Source of the DNA: Bacillus timonensis
GTDB lineage: Bacteria; Bacillota; Bacilli; Bacillales; Bacillaceae_L
DNA: 64,000 nt
Reading direction: 5' to 3'
NCBI GenBank assembly: GCA_020171895.1
Contig: JAIVAN010000001.1
Span: 1-64,000 of the forward strand
In this document: one piece after another, positions 26,973 to 36,629 of the stretch
How positions within the stretch are numbered: the stretch's first letter is position 1
How the letters are laid out: the number at the start of each line of letters is the position of its first letter
Translations under genes and position numbers: made by a program
The notes under the pieces: model-generated
The model's input: only the letters and a program-made list of their open reading frames with translations
Told to the model about the DNA's origin: nothing
Databases searched by the model: none

Positions 26973-27920
26973 ATGAAATATCGACGTTTAGGAAGATCTG
27001 GCTTAAAGGTCAGTGAAATTAGCTTAGGTAGTTGGTTAACTTTTGGAAAAACGGTTGATGAAAATGTAGCTTCAAAAACAATACATAGAGCTTATGAGTT
27101 AGGTGTAAACTTCTTCGACTCAGCCAATGTATATGAACGTGGTGAAGGAGAACGTGTTCTAGCAAGATCATTAAAAAATTACCCTAGAGAATCATACGTC
27201 ATTGCAACTAAAGCATTTTGGCCAATGGGCGAAGGACCAAATGACAAAGGCTTATCAAGAAAACATATTATTGAACAGGTTCATGCGAGCCTTAAAAGAA
27301 TGAACCTAGATTATGTGGATGTATTTTACTGTCACCGCTATGATCATGAAACTCCTGTGGATGAAACACTTAGAGCAATAGATGATCTAATACGACAGGG
27401 GAAAATATTATATGCCGGTGTTAGTGAATGGTCTGCCGCACAAATTCAAGAAGCAGTATCAACTGCTGATAAATACTTGTTAGACAGAATTGTCGTCAAT
27501 CAGCCTCAGTATAATATGTTTCATAGAGACATAGAGGAGGAAATTATACCTGTTTCTGATAAAAATGGTATATCCCAAGTTGTCTTTTCACCTTTAGCTC
27601 AAGGAGTATTAACTGGAAAATATAAGGGAGGTAATATTCCCCCAAACAGCAGAGGTGCTAATGGAAATGTGAACATGTGGGTTAAGAAAATCATCAATGA
27701 TATTGTATTAACGAAAATTGAAAGATTAGAAGGTTTAGCGAATGAATTAGAAATTACTTTGCCCGAATTAGCTTTAGCCTGGATTTTGAGACAACCTAAT
27801 GTGGCAAGTACACTTGTAGGAGCATCAAGACCAGAACAGATTGAAGAAAATGTGAAAGCTACTGATGTGGTTTTAAGCTTTGATTCATTACAAAGAATTG
27901 AAGAAATACTGACAATTTAA
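26973..27920 (+). CDS. Aldo/keto reductase
   Basis: A 315-residue NADPH-dependent oxidoreductase with the TIM-barrel aldo/keto reductase fold. The catalytic tetrad is D49, Y54, K80 and H121 (FFDSANVYE, IATKAFW, YCHRYD). The cofactor-binding C-terminal part has LAWILRQPNVASTLVGASRPEQI near 269-291. It resembles the Kv-beta/YghZ branch and Bacillus stress-related aldo/keto reductases; the substrate is unknown. A GGAGGCTATATAG site precedes the ATG. Single gene, followed by a terminator. Confidence 0.9.
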   Translation: MKYRRLGRSGLKVSEISLGSWLTFGKTVDENVASKTIHRAYELGVNFFDSANVYERGEGERVLARSLKNYPRESYVIATKAFWPMGEGPNDKGLSRKHIIEQVHASLKRMNLDYVDVFYCHRYDHETPVDETLRAIDDLIRQGKILYAGVSEWSAAQIQEAVSTADKYLLDRIVVNQPQYNMFHRDIEEEIIPVSDKNGISQVVFSPLAQGVLTGKYKGGNIPPNSRGANGNVNMWVKKIINDIVLTKIERLEGLANELEITLPELALAWILRQPNVASTLVGASRPEQIEENVKATDVVLSFDSLQRIEEILTI

Positions 27921-27925
27921 TCTTG

Positions 27926-27953
27926 AGAGACTCATGAAGAGTCTCTTTTTTTC
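27926..27953 (+). terminator. Terminator after the aldo/keto reductase gene
   Basis: GAGACTC / GAGTCTC stem followed by a T-run. Confidence 0.85.
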
Positions 27954-28724
27954 CTATTGAATTGGATAGTAAATTGCTTTTACTTGTGCGGCTATATCGG
28001 AAATTTTATTTGATACTTGTGGAATTGAATATCCTACATATAATGGTGATGTCGGAAAGCGCGGCATCACTTTTGCAATAATGGATTCTTCGTGTAGATA
28101 GAAAAAAAGATTATAACTTGTACAACTATGGTGAAAATGGTTGAGTACATAATGCACTGTATTTTGAATGTGATCTGCGAATGTCTCAACCTCTTGTAGG
28201 TCGTTCATGATGATATTAAATTCGTAAAAACCCATTCTAGGAGCGCTTGAAATATTTAGGGTTACATTGTTGTTTTCTGTAATACAAATTCCTTCAAACT
28301 CATTCCCTCTAATGTTGGTATGATAATTAACATTTTTTAATCCTACAATTTGCATATGTGGATGACTTAAACTTCCTCCTGAGTGAGGACCGTGATTTTT
28401 AAAGAATAGAACAGAAGAATATTCTGGGTCCTTTGAAAGGGCAATCCATCTTTCTAACCCAAATGATATTAATCGGTAAAGGTGTGCTTTTTTATATATG
28501 GAAAGCTCTGAATTACAATTATCTGTTTCTATAATCACTGTTTGAAAGGTATTCTCTAACGTAGGATACTTATTCTTGAGCCAAATGATGGTATCTTTTT
28601 CCTCAATGATATCGGTTAAACTTCCACGGTCACAAAAAGGACAAGCATTCTGTTTATTAACTATGGTTTCGGGCTTTTTTATTCCAATTTGAGCATGAAA
28701 TATTAAGTGTTTTTCTTCTTCCAA
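27954..28724 (-). CDS. HIT/GalT-like protein (DUF4931 type)
   Basis: A 256-residue soluble protein related to galactose-1-phosphate uridylyltransferase and the HIT superfamily. A zinc-like CPFC pair is near 28-31, and the nucleotide-binding LSHPHMQIVG histidines are near 137-142. KNKYPTLEN near 50-58 is also GalT-like. DUF4931 proteins of this length are found in bacilli without a known role; nucleotidyl transfer or hydrolysis is plausible. It starts at TTG behind GGGGATG. Single gene, convergent with the aldo/keto reductase. Confidence 0.7.
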   Translation of the reverse strand: MEEEKHLIFHAQIGIKKPETIVNKQNACPFCDRGSLTDIIEEKDTIIWLKNKYPTLENTFQTVIIETDNCNSELSIYKKAHLYRLISFGLERWIALSKDPEYSSVLFFKNHGPHSGGSLSHPHMQIVGLKNVNYHTNIRGNEFEGICITENNNVTLNISSAPRMGFYEFNIIMNDLQEVETFADHIQNTVHYVLNHFHHSCTSYNLFFYLHEESIIAKVMPRFPTSPLYVGYSIPQVSNKISDIAAQVKAIYYPIQ

Positions 28725-28943
28725 GTGTTCATCCCCATTCTTCTAAACTTTTCAAAATTATACCAAAGAAATGATAGAGAATTGAATAACTTTTCATACT
28801 ATGGTTAAAAAATTAGCTCTATAAACTAGTTCTCTCTTTGCAAATCAATTATTGGTTTCGTAGTGTGGAATACTTATCAATTTAGTTTAACTCTAGAAAG
28901 TTTTGGACGTTGGTTCTCATCTTTCTAATAGCTTACCAAATGC

Positions 28944-28976
28944 AAAAAACCTTACTTTAAAGGGTAAGGTTTTTTC
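28944..28976 (-). terminator. Terminator after motB
   Basis: ACCTTAC / GTAAGGT stem flanked by A-run and T-run, so it can act in both directions. It lies directly behind the motB stop on the minus strand. Confidence 0.85.
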
Positions 28977-28980
28977 ATTT

Positions 28981-29754
28981 TCACCTATTTGGCAGAATTA
29001 ATATTTCGACACGACGATTTTTTTGTTTGTTTTCTTTCGTGTCATTTGGGGCTACCGGTTGGAATTCTCCATAGCCCTTCGCACTAAATTTTTGTGGGTC
29101 AAGCTCATTGTTTTCAAGAAGAATTTTCATGAAGTTTACAGCTCGTATTACACTTAAATGCCAGTTGTTGTCAAATTGGCTATTTTTGATAGGGACATTG
29201 TCTGTATGCCCACTAACAATGATATTTCTAGGTAAATCCATAACAAGTAAGTCAGAAATTTCTCTTGCTAATTTTACATCAGCACTTCTCACGACCGCAC
29301 TACCAGAGTTAAAAAAGGTATCATTCATCAAAGTAATTAATAAACCTTCATCGGTTAGTTTTGTTTTTAACTCTAAGTCTAATTTATTAGCAGTGATATA
29401 ACTATTAATCTTCGATTGGAGTTCCTGTAATTCTTCTTGTTCTTTTTGTTTTTGCAGTGCTTCTAAATCGGAGTCTTTCACATTCTCTTGTGTATTTTGC
29501 TTATCATTTTCGTGATTTGGTAATGATTCAATTTTTTCTGGGATTGGACTTTGATACTCCATCACACCTGTACCACCAGTGAATTGTGAATTAAATGAAT
29601 TAGCAAGTTGGTAAAACTTTTTCATATCAATCGAGCTTGCAGCAAATAGAACGATGAACAGTGCTAATAGAAGCGTTAAAAGATCGGCGTATGGAATAAG
29701 CCAGCTTTCATCCACATGTTCTTCATGGTGCTGGTGCTTTTTCTTTCTAGCCAT
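28981..29754 (-). CDS. motB: Flagellar motor stator protein MotB
   Basis: A 257-residue membrane protein. Its single transmembrane helix (about 19-40) carries the proton-conducting D24 (IPYADLL). A plug and linker region rich in E, K and Q follows (about 60-125). The OmpA-like peptidoglycan-binding domain (about 125-257) has VSGHTDNVPI and RRVEILI. With MotA it forms the proton-driven stator. Its start overlaps the motA stop by 8 bases, and the pair is in the same order and map position as in B. subtilis. Confidence 0.95.
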   Translation of the reverse strand: MARKKKHQHHEEHVDESWLIPYADLLTLLLALFIVLFAASSIDMKKFYQLANSFNSQFTGGTGVMEYQSPIPEKIESLPNHENDKQNTQENVKDSDLEALQKQKEQEELQELQSKINSYITANKLDLELKTKLTDEGLLITLMNDTFFNSGSAVVRSADVKLAREISDLLVMDLPRNIIVSGHTDNVPIKNSQFDNNWHLSVIRAVNFMKILLENNELDPQKFSAKGYGEFQPVAPNDTKENKQKNRRVEILILPNR

Positions 29755-30538
29755 TTATGCTCTCACCCTCAGTTATGACATTTAGTCGTTCTTTTTTAGA
29801 TAGATAGGTTGATAGCTTTTGCTCAATAGCTCTAGGTGCTTGTCCTTCTAGTACAGAGAGAACGCCTTCAATCATGACATGCTTCACTTTTACTTCATGT
29901 TTTGACTTTCGCTTTAGTTTGTTAGCAAATGGATGCCATAATACATAACCAGTAAAGATACCAAGTAATGTTGCAACGAAAGCAGCAGCAATGGCTTTTC
30001 CTAACTCATCTGTGTTATCCATGTGACCAAGGGCAGCGATTAGACCTACAACTGCTCCTAATACTCCAAGGGTAGGGGCGTATGTGCCTGCTTGAGTAAA
30101 AATCGTTGCGCCAGCTTGATGACGTTCTTCCATCGCTTCAATTTCTTCCGTCATGACGTCTCGTATAAATTCGGCGCTTTGTCCATCTACTGCCATACTT
30201 AATCCATTTTTTAGAAACGGATCATCGACTTCTTGAACTTTTGCCTCTAATGCAAGTAGACCTTCTTTTCGAGCGACTGTTGCCCAATCTGAGAATAAAG
30301 GAATTAATTCTTCAATTGAAAGTGTTTTTTGTTCTTTAAATAAGATACCGAATATTTGAGGGACTTTTTTAATCTCATTCATTGGAAAAGCAATTGTTAC
30401 TGATGCCATTGTACCTAATATAATAATCAAAATTGCTGCGGGATTAAGAAGTGCCATTGGACTAACACCTTTAAAAGTCATTCCTACTCCAACAGCGATA
30501 ATACCTAAAATAATACCAATTAATGATGTTTTATCCAT
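29747..30538 (-). CDS. motA: Flagellar motor stator protein MotA
   Basis: A 263-residue membrane protein with four helices, the first pair near 4-22 and 29-50, the second pair near 150-170 and 180-200. GAVVGLIAALGHM and GYVLWHPFANKLKRKSK are typical of MotA. The cytoplasmic loop has the conserved charged and proline-flanked stretch that contacts FliG. The ATG at 30538 is favoured for AAAGGA upstream; the frame extends further without a better site. A SigD-type promoter lies about 120 bases upstream. Confidence 0.94.
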   Translation of the reverse strand: MDKTSLIGIILGIIAVGVGMTFKGVSPMALLNPAAILIIILGTMASVTIAFPMNEIKKVPQIFGILFKEQKTLSIEELIPLFSDWATVARKEGLLALEAKVQEVDDPFLKNGLSMAVDGQSAEFIRDVMTEEIEAMEERHQAGATIFTQAGTYAPTLGVLGAVVGLIAALGHMDNTDELGKAIAAAFVATLLGIFTGYVLWHPFANKLKRKSKHEVKVKHVMIEGVLSVLEGQAPRAIEQKLSTYLSKKERLNVITEGESING

Positions 30539-30657
30539 TGTAATCAAATCCTTTTTCTTAGAATAATCTTTTGTTGTACTAGCCATATTTTAATCATGTA
30601 AAAGTGTAAATTGTTTTTTAAATTAGCATATCTTATCACTTTATTGTACTATTTATT

Positions 30658-30684
30658 ATATCGACAAAAAACGCATTTTTTTTA
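30658..30684 (-). promoter_or_regulatory. SigD-type promoter of motAB
   Basis: On the minus strand TAAA (30684-30681), a 15-base spacer and GTCGATAT (30665-30658) match the Bacillus SigD pattern TAAA-N15-GCCGATAT with one mismatch, as expected for flagellar stator genes. Confidence 0.78.
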
Positions 30685-30763
30685 GTGTTTTAAAAAAAGG
30701 ATATATTTTTCTTTTCAAGAATATATATAGGACGAATATGAAATAAAGGATGAGTGCATACAT

Positions 30764-32458
30764 ATGAATTTTAATGATTTTAAATATGAACGACCTAATC
30801 TACAAGACATAGAAGCTAGATTTCAAACGGAATTAGAGAAATTTTCTGTTGCTAACAGTTATGAGGAACAAGAACTTGCAATGAATCAGATTAACGAGAT
30901 TCGTAACGAAGTAGACACAATGTTTAATCTTTGCTATATCCGTCATACGATTGATACGAATGATGAATTTTATAAACAAGAGCAAGATTATCTTGATGAG
31001 ATTCAACCTCTTGTTCAAGGTCTTCAGACGAAATTTTATGAAGCACTTCTGAATTCGAAATTTAGCGCTGAGCTTAAGGGGAAATGGGGAGAACAGCTTT
31101 TTGCTTTAGCTGAAGCTCAATTAAAAACATTTTCTCCAGAGGTTGTTGCTGACCTTCAAAAGGAAAATAAACTATCTTCCCAATATACAAAACTTGTTGC
31201 TTCTGCAAAAATTGAGTTTGAAGGTGAAGAAAGAACGTTAGCACAATTACAACCATTTGCTGAATCGACTGTTAGAGAAATGAGAAAAAAAGCTAATGAA
31301 GCTAGATTTCATTTCTTTGCAGAACATAAGGAAGAATTTGATGACATTTATAATCAGTTAGTTCAGGTTAGAACATTAATCGCTAAGAAACTTGGCTTTG
31401 ATAACTACGTAGAGTTAGGATACGCACGATTGGCAAGAACTGATTATGACGCAAAAATGGTAGCTTCATTCCGCGAACAGGTAAAGGAATATATCGTTCC
31501 TCTTGCTGTAAAGCTTCGTAAAAGACAAAGTGAGCGTATTGGGCTTGACTCCCTGAAATATTATGATGAGGGATTTAAATTTACTTCTGGAAATGCTACA
31601 CCAAAAGGAACTCCTGAGTGGATTATAGAAAATGGAAAGAAAATGTATGAAGAATTATCACATGAAACGAATGAATTCTTCCAGTTTATGATTGATAATA
31701 ATCTAATGGATTTAGTAGCTAAAAAAGGAAAAGCAAGTGGTGGGTATTGTACATATATCCAAAACTATAAGTCACCATACATTTTCTCAAATTTCAATGG
31801 CACTTCTGGTGATATAGATGTTTTAACACATGAAGCAGGTCATGCATTCCAAGTGTATTCTAGTCGCCATTTTGAGATCCCTGAATACAATTGGCCAACA
31901 TATGAAGCGTGTGAAATTCACTCAATGAGTATGGAATTTTTCACTTGGCCTTGGATGGAATTGTTCTTTAAAGAAGACACAGAAAAATATAAGTTTGCTC
32001 ACTTAAGTGAAGCACTATTATTTTTACCTTATGGAGTAGCTGTAGATGAATTCCAGCATTTCGTCTATGAAAATCCTGATGTTACGCCTGAAGAACGTAA
32101 TAAAGCGTGGAAAGAGATTGAAAAGAAATACTTACCAGACCGCGATTATGACGGAAATGAGTATTTAGAAAACGGTGGTTTCTGGCAAAGACAAAGCCAT
32201 ATTTATACGACAGCATTTTATTATATTGATTACACGTTAGCACAAATTTGTGCCTTCCAATTTTGGAAGCGTTCAAGAGAAGACCAAGAATCAGCATGGA
32301 ATGATTACTTAGAGCTTTGTAAGCAAGGTGGAAGTAAGCCATTTACTCAGTTAGTAAAAGAAGCGAATCTACTATCGCCTTTTGAAGAGGGAAGTGTGCA
32401 ATCAGTTGTCGGTGAAATTGATGCATGGTTAACGAGTGTAGATGATAAAGCATTATAA
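30764..32458 (+). CDS. M3-family oligoendopeptidase
   Basis: A 564-residue cytosolic zinc metallopeptidase of the oligoendopeptidase F/thimet family. The zinc motif HEAGH is at 356-360 (DVLTHEAGHAFQ), and the third ligand lies in YEACEIHSMSMEFF about 25 residues later. The long helical N-terminal half is typical. It degrades oligopeptides of limited length. ATG start behind AGGATGAG. It is divergent from motAB and monocistronic. A second, different M3-family gene lies at 39442. Confidence 0.92.
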   Translation: MNFNDFKYERPNLQDIEARFQTELEKFSVANSYEEQELAMNQINEIRNEVDTMFNLCYIRHTIDTNDEFYKQEQDYLDEIQPLVQGLQTKFYEALLNSKFSAELKGKWGEQLFALAEAQLKTFSPEVVADLQKENKLSSQYTKLVASAKIEFEGEERTLAQLQPFAESTVREMRKKANEARFHFFAEHKEEFDDIYNQLVQVRTLIAKKLGFDNYVELGYARLARTDYDAKMVASFREQVKEYIVPLAVKLRKRQSERIGLDSLKYYDEGFKFTSGNATPKGTPEWIIENGKKMYEELSHETNEFFQFMIDNNLMDLVAKKGKASGGYCTYIQNYKSPYIFSNFNGTSGDIDVLTHEAGHAFQVYSSRHFEIPEYNWPTYEACEIHSMSMEFFTWPWMELFFKEDTEKYKFAHLSEALLFLPYGVAVDEFQHFVYENPDVTPEERNKAWKEIEKKYLPDRDYDGNEYLENGGFWQRQSHIYTTAFYYIDYTLAQICAFQFWKRSREDQESAWNDYLELCKQGGSKPFTQLVKEANLLSPFEEGSVQSVVGEIDAWLTSVDDKAL

Positions 32459-32469
32459 TTAGAGGAAAG

Positions 32470-32496
32470 GGGGGCTGTTTTTAACAGTCCCTTTTT
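32470..32496 (+). terminator. Terminator after the first M3 peptidase gene
   Basis: GGGGCTGTT / AACAGTCCC stem (one G-U pair) and T-run. Confidence 0.82.
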
Positions 32497-32534
32497 AGTG
32501 TTTAAAAATGGTGTTTCAAAGCTATAAGATAATC

Positions 32535-32568
32535 TAAAAAGAGGAGCCCCTCAAAGGTAGCTCCTCTT
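32535..32568 (-). terminator. Terminator after the RND transporter gene
   Basis: AAGAGGAGC / GCTCCTCTT stem; on the minus strand it is followed by a T-run. It lies directly behind the stop codon of the transporter. Confidence 0.85.
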
Positions 32569-32573
32569 AACTA

Positions 32574-35500
32574 TTATGCAGTTAGTTTTCGTTCACGTTT
32601 TACTTGACGAGAATGGAACAATTCATACATAACTGGAACGATGATTAGTGTTAATAAAGTGGATGATGTTAATCCACCAATAACTGTAATCGCTAGACCT
32701 TTAGAAATGAGTGTACCAGATGATGTTGTTAGTGCTAACGGTATTAATGCCGCTATTGTTGCAAAAGCTGTCATCAAGATAGGACGTAATCTTGTATTTC
32801 CAGCTTCGATTAGAGAATCGCGAATCGTCATTCCTTTTTCTTCACGATTCTGGCCGATTCGGTCAACAAGTACAATTGCGTTTGTCGTAACGATACCAAT
32901 AAGCATTAAGAAACCGATCATTACGCTTACGGACATTGGTTCTCTCGCAATAAATAAGCCTAGAAGAGATCCAATTGGTACAAATATTAAGGAAGCTAAA
33001 ATGATAAATGGAATGCGTGCTTTTCCAAATGTGATAAGCATTGTTAAGTACACAAGTCCAACTGCAATTATCATTGCAAGCCCTAATTGTTGGAAGGTTT
33101 CAACTGTCTCGTCACTTCCGCCGCCACCTTCGAACGTTACATCAGAGGGTAGTTCCACATCTTGTTTAACACCGGCTATTACTTCTGATGTCACTTTTTG
33201 AATATTATCAGCGTCAATTTGTGCTGAAATACGAGCGAACATTTTACCTTCTAATTTTTGAATAGACGTATACGTTTCAATTTCCTTTACTTCTGCAATT
33301 TCAGAGAGTTTAACAGGTCCTTTTTGACTGAATAGAATCGTATCCTTTAGGGCGTTAATTGATTCTACTTCTTTGTCGTACGATACCTGTACAAAGCTTT
33401 CAACATCATCAAATGTTAGATTCCCAACTGTTACAGGCTTTGTTTGGTCAGCAACAGTTCCTAAAATTTGAAAGCCCGACACTCCATAATCTGCAGCTTT
33501 TTCAGTATTGATATCAACAATTATTTGCTTTTGTTTGTCAGAAAAATTATTAGATACATACTTTAAATTTTCTTGTTTTAACATATATGCTTCAACTGCA
33601 CTTGCAGCAGCTTGTAATGAATCTAGATTTGTCGAATAGAGATCAATGTTCACGTTATTATTTGATGGAGGACCACCAGATGAAAGCTCTTGTACACCTA
33701 AAGTCGAACCTGGAGCTAGTTCATCAGCAAGATTTTCCATCTCTTGTTCTAGTTCTTTAATAAATGTTGTAACATCCACATCTTCAGCTAAGTTAATAAA
33801 GTAACTCGCTTGATTTTGACGCTTTAGCCCAGTTTGGAAGTCACGAGATCCAATACCAGCTGTCACTTCAGAAATTTCTTCTTTTGCATCAAACATTTTC
33901 TCGATTTCTAATGATACTTCATTCGTTTTTTCTAATGAAGTAGAAGACGGTAATTGAATACTAGCTATTAGTGTTTTTTGTTCCTCGTTTGGAATAAAAG
34001 TAAATCCGAGTGTTGGAACAATTCCAAAACTACCTACTAATAATAAGATTGATAAAACGATAACCGCAATTTTGTGGTTAAGTGACCATTTAATGGTCTT
34101 AACGTAAAATCGTTGTAAACTCGTTTCTTTTTCTTCTTTCGGAACTTTTTTAAAAGAAAATTTAGCCAAAATAGGCACAATTGTAATAGCTACAATTAAT
34201 GATGTTAATAAAGAGAATACAATTGTTAATGCGAACGGTAAGAAAAATTCACCTGTAATCCCACCAACAAAACCTAGTGGAAGGAATACCACAACAGTAG
34301 TGATGGTTGATGATGTAATGGCTTTTAAAATTTCCTTCGTAGAGTCTTGAATCAGTTCGTTCGTCATTTTATCTTTTGATTTTCGCACGCGCCTAAAGAT
34401 ATTTTCAATGACAACGATACTATCATCTACTACACGACCAACTGCAACAGCCATTCCACCTAACGTCATGACGTTTAGGGAGATGTCCATTTGCTGTAAG
34501 AAAATTGAAGTTACTAATAATGATAATGGTATTGAAATGATCGCAATAATAGTAGCTCTGAAGTTACGAAGGAATAACAATACAGCTACAGAAGCGAACA
34601 ATGCTCCAAGTAAACCTTCTTTAATTAATGTATTAACAGATTTCTCAATACCTTCTGCTGAATCAAAGCCAATTGCATACTCAACTTTGTCCGAATATTT
34701 ATCAAGAATATCAATGACTTTATTGGCAACTTCTACAGTATTTGCATCCTGTTTCTTTGTTACTGCCATTGAAAGAGATTCTTGGAGATTGTATCTCGTA
34801 ATTTCGCCTTTGTCAGTTATCGTTTCAATCGTAGCAATCTCTTTTAGAAGAACTGGTTGATTCGTTGGATTAAATTGAGACTTTAATGATAAATTTTTGA
34901 GTTCTTCAATTGTCTCAAGACTTTCTTGAACACGAATTGGAATCTTTAAATCTTCACTATTGATGTTACCTGCTGGGAATGCTAGAAATTTTTCGTTAAT
35001 TTGATCCTTGATTTGAGAAAGGCTAAGTCCATTTTGTAACGCCTTTTCTTTATTAACGGTTATTTCAACAATTTCTTCTTTACCTCCACCAACGGAAACA
35101 CTATTAAGTCCTTCAATTTTATTCAGTTCAGGAATGATTTCCTCTTCTAGAACTTTTTCAATATTGATGTCTTCTTTGGCAAAAAGTGAAATGTTGAAGA
35201 TTGGGAAGGCGCCAAACGAAAAGCGATTTACTTTTGTTTGAACATTTTCAGGGAGCTTTGCATCCTTTAAGTATGCATTCACTTGATTTTCAACATCGTC
35301 CATGTCTGTATTGAATGGGAATTCTAGATTGATAATGGCAATGCTTTCAAATGAAGAGCTCTGGATTTTTTTTACGCCCTCAATTGATTTAAATTGATTT
35401 TCTAGGTTTGAGGTTACTTTGTCGTTAATGTCTTCTGGAGAAGCTCCAGGGTAAATTACTTCTACAGAAAGTTGTGGGAATTCAATGTTCGGTAATAGAT

Positions 35501-35606
35501 CAACCTTTAGTTTGGAGAAGGAAAATAGTCCACCCAAAATTAATAGAAAGGAGATGATAAAGACCGCCATTGCATTTTTCAAACTAAATCTTGTGAGAAA
35601 ACTCAT
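32574..35606 (-). CDS. RND-family efflux transporter permease
   Basis: A 1010-residue inner-membrane protein of the AcrB/hydrophobe-amphiphile RND superfamily. There is one N-terminal helix (about 12-32), a porter domain (LLPNIEFPQLSVEVIYPGASPEDI), then helices near 330-500 with VAVGRVVDDSIVVIENIFRR, whose aspartates relay protons. The second porter domain covers about 540-830, and the last six helices follow from about 840. ATG start in front of a GAGGTAAAAAAC site. No membrane-fusion partner or outer-membrane gene is adjacent, as usual in Gram-positives. It may export lipids or amphiphilic antibiotics; SwrC of B. subtilis is a relative, but I do not claim orthology. Confidence 0.92.
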   Translation of the reverse strand: MSFLTRFSLKNAMAVFIISFLLILGGLFSFSKLKVDLLPNIEFPQLSVEVIYPGASPEDINDKVTSNLENQFKSIEGVKKIQSSSFESIAIINLEFPFNTDMDDVENQVNAYLKDAKLPENVQTKVNRFSFGAFPIFNISLFAKEDINIEKVLEEEIIPELNKIEGLNSVSVGGGKEEIVEITVNKEKALQNGLSLSQIKDQINEKFLAFPAGNINSEDLKIPIRVQESLETIEELKNLSLKSQFNPTNQPVLLKEIATIETITDKGEITRYNLQESLSMAVTKKQDANTVEVANKVIDILDKYSDKVEYAIGFDSAEGIEKSVNTLIKEGLLGALFASVAVLLFLRNFRATIIAIISIPLSLLVTSIFLQQMDISLNVMTLGGMAVAVGRVVDDSIVVIENIFRRVRKSKDKMTNELIQDSTKEILKAITSSTITTVVVFLPLGFVGGITGEFFLPFALTIVFSLLTSLIVAITIVPILAKFSFKKVPKEEKETSLQRFYVKTIKWSLNHKIAVIVLSILLLVGSFGIVPTLGFTFIPNEEQKTLIASIQLPSSTSLEKTNEVSLEIEKMFDAKEEISEVTAGIGSRDFQTGLKRQNQASYFINLAEDVDVTTFIKELEQEMENLADELAPGSTLGVQELSSGGPPSNNNVNIDLYSTNLDSLQAAASAVEAYMLKQENLKYVSNNFSDKQKQIIVDINTEKAADYGVSGFQILGTVADQTKPVTVGNLTFDDVESFVQVSYDKEVESINALKDTILFSQKGPVKLSEIAEVKEIETYTSIQKLEGKMFARISAQIDADNIQKVTSEVIAGVKQDVELPSDVTFEGGGGSDETVETFQQLGLAMIIAVGLVYLTMLITFGKARIPFIILASLIFVPIGSLLGLFIAREPMSVSVMIGFLMLIGIVTTNAIVLVDRIGQNREEKGMTIRDSLIEAGNTRLRPILMTAFATIAALIPLALTTSSGTLISKGLAITVIGGLTSSTLLTLIIVPVMYELFHSRQVKRERKLTA

Positions 35607-35740
35607 GTTTTTTACCTCTCTTTTAAAAGTTTTGAAATAAATGTACGATAATACTTTACATTTTACTCGTTTTTATCAAATAAATCACTTATTAATGCTC
35701 TAAATATATATTTAATGTTTTCTATGTTGTTAAATTAATG

Positions 35741-35818
35741 GCTACACTGAAAATAGAAATCGTTGCAATCAACATGGGGTGTTAACCTACGTTGCAGGAA
35801 CCTCGCTTTCCGAAGGGG
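35741..35818 (-). repeat. Structured interspersed repeat, copy 11 (truncated)
   Basis: Only the left end of a minus-strand copy: CTACACTGAAAATA, TGTTAACCTACGTTGCAGGAA and CTCGCTTTCCG, then a G-run and unrelated sequence. The CGTTGCAATCAACATGGGG stretch is shared only with copy 13, marking a subfamily. Confidence 0.8.
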
Positions 35819-35847
35819 GGCAAACTAAACGATTTATTTTTAAGAAA

Positions 35848-35887
35848 AGGCTTGTCTTGGAAGTATTTTCAAGATAGGCTTTTTTTA
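35848..35887 (+). terminator. Terminator-like hairpin between transporter and GNAT genes
   Basis: Imperfect stem AGGCTTGTCTTGGAA / TTTTCAAGATAGGCT followed by seven T, lying just behind the truncated repeat copy 11. Confidence 0.6.
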
Positions 35888-35919
35888 TTATTGATTTTTA
35901 TTGATGGGGGAGATTTTCG

Positions 35920-36462
35920 ATGTTTACATTCAAGGTAGATCAGTCAATCGAATTGAAGCTTTTAGAGAAAAGGGATTCGAAGGAAGTATTTGAAGTTTTA
36001 GAGGAAAATCGTTTACATTTACGCGAGTGGTTACCATGGGTAGATGGGATGACCAGTGAAGAAGATTACGAGCCAATTTTAAAGATGTGGCTAGAACAAT
36101 TTGCTGGAAATAATGGTTTTCAGGCTGGGATTTTATATGAAGGGAAATTTGTTGGAATGGTAGGATTCCACGGGATTGATTGGAATAATAGCAAAACGTC
36201 TATTGGATATTGGCTTTCAAAAGAAGGTGAAGGAAAGGGGATTATGACGAAAAGCGTAAAAGCAATCGTAAATCATGCATTTACATATTGGAATTTACAT
36301 CGGGTTGAAATAGGCTGTGGGGAGAAAAATGACAAAAGCAGAGCAATTCCTAAGCGTCTAGGATTTCAAATTGAAGGTATTCGTAGGGATGCTGAGTGTT
36401 TATACGGAAAGCATCACAATATTGTGATGTACAGTATGTTGAAATCTGAATGGAAGATGTAA
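35920..36462 (+). CDS. GNAT acetyltransferase, ribosomal-protein-serine type (YdaF-like)
   Basis: A 180-residue GNAT enzyme of the RimJ/RimL group. It starts with the typical IELKLLEKRDSKEVFEVLEENRLHLREWLPW stretch split over about 10-40. The acetyl-CoA site is in IGYWLSKEGEGKGIMTKSV near 97-115, and the RVEIGCGEKNDKSRAIPKRLGF stretch near 127-148. The closest known relative type is Bacillus YdaF. The substrate is inferred only. ATG behind GGGGGAG. Single gene followed by a terminator. Confidence 0.85.
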   Translation: MFTFKVDQSIELKLLEKRDSKEVFEVLEENRLHLREWLPWVDGMTSEEDYEPILKMWLEQFAGNNGFQAGILYEGKFVGMVGFHGIDWNNSKTSIGYWLSKEGEGKGIMTKSVKAIVNHAFTYWNLHRVEIGCGEKNDKSRAIPKRLGFQIEGIRRDAECLYGKHHNIVMYSMLKSEWKM

Positions 36463-36501
36463 CTTTTTTTAAAAAAAACCGTCTAAAATAGTAAATCTAG
36501 T

Positions 36502-36533
36502 AAATGTGAGAATGATTATTTCTCACATTTTTC
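36502..36533 (+). terminator. Terminator after the YdaF-like gene
   Basis: AAATGTGAGAA / TTCTCACATTT stem with a 7-base loop followed by T. Confidence 0.78.
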
Positions 36534-36543
36534 ATGTTTGTAA

Positions 36544-36596
36544 TTGCAATTATTTCCAAAAGTGTGATTTAATTAAATAAACTGAATAGTCGGTTT
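36544..36596 (+). promoter_or_regulatory. Promoter and TetR-type operator
   Basis: TTGCAA (36544-36549) and TTTAAT (36568-36573) are 18 bases apart. AAACTGAATAGTCGGTTT (36579-36596) is a palindrome with one mismatch per arm, placed at the start-site region. ACTGAATAGTCGGT is close to known TetR-family operators, so self-repression by the following gene is likely. Confidence 0.6.
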
Positions 36597-36629
36597 TAAA
36601 GGTGAATAGACTTTTAGGGGGGAATTAAT

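Noticed and set aside
32574-35606. Naming the RND transporter swrC
   Set aside because: Only superfamily features are certain. The opening residues differ from B. subtilis SwrC and the context is not shared.
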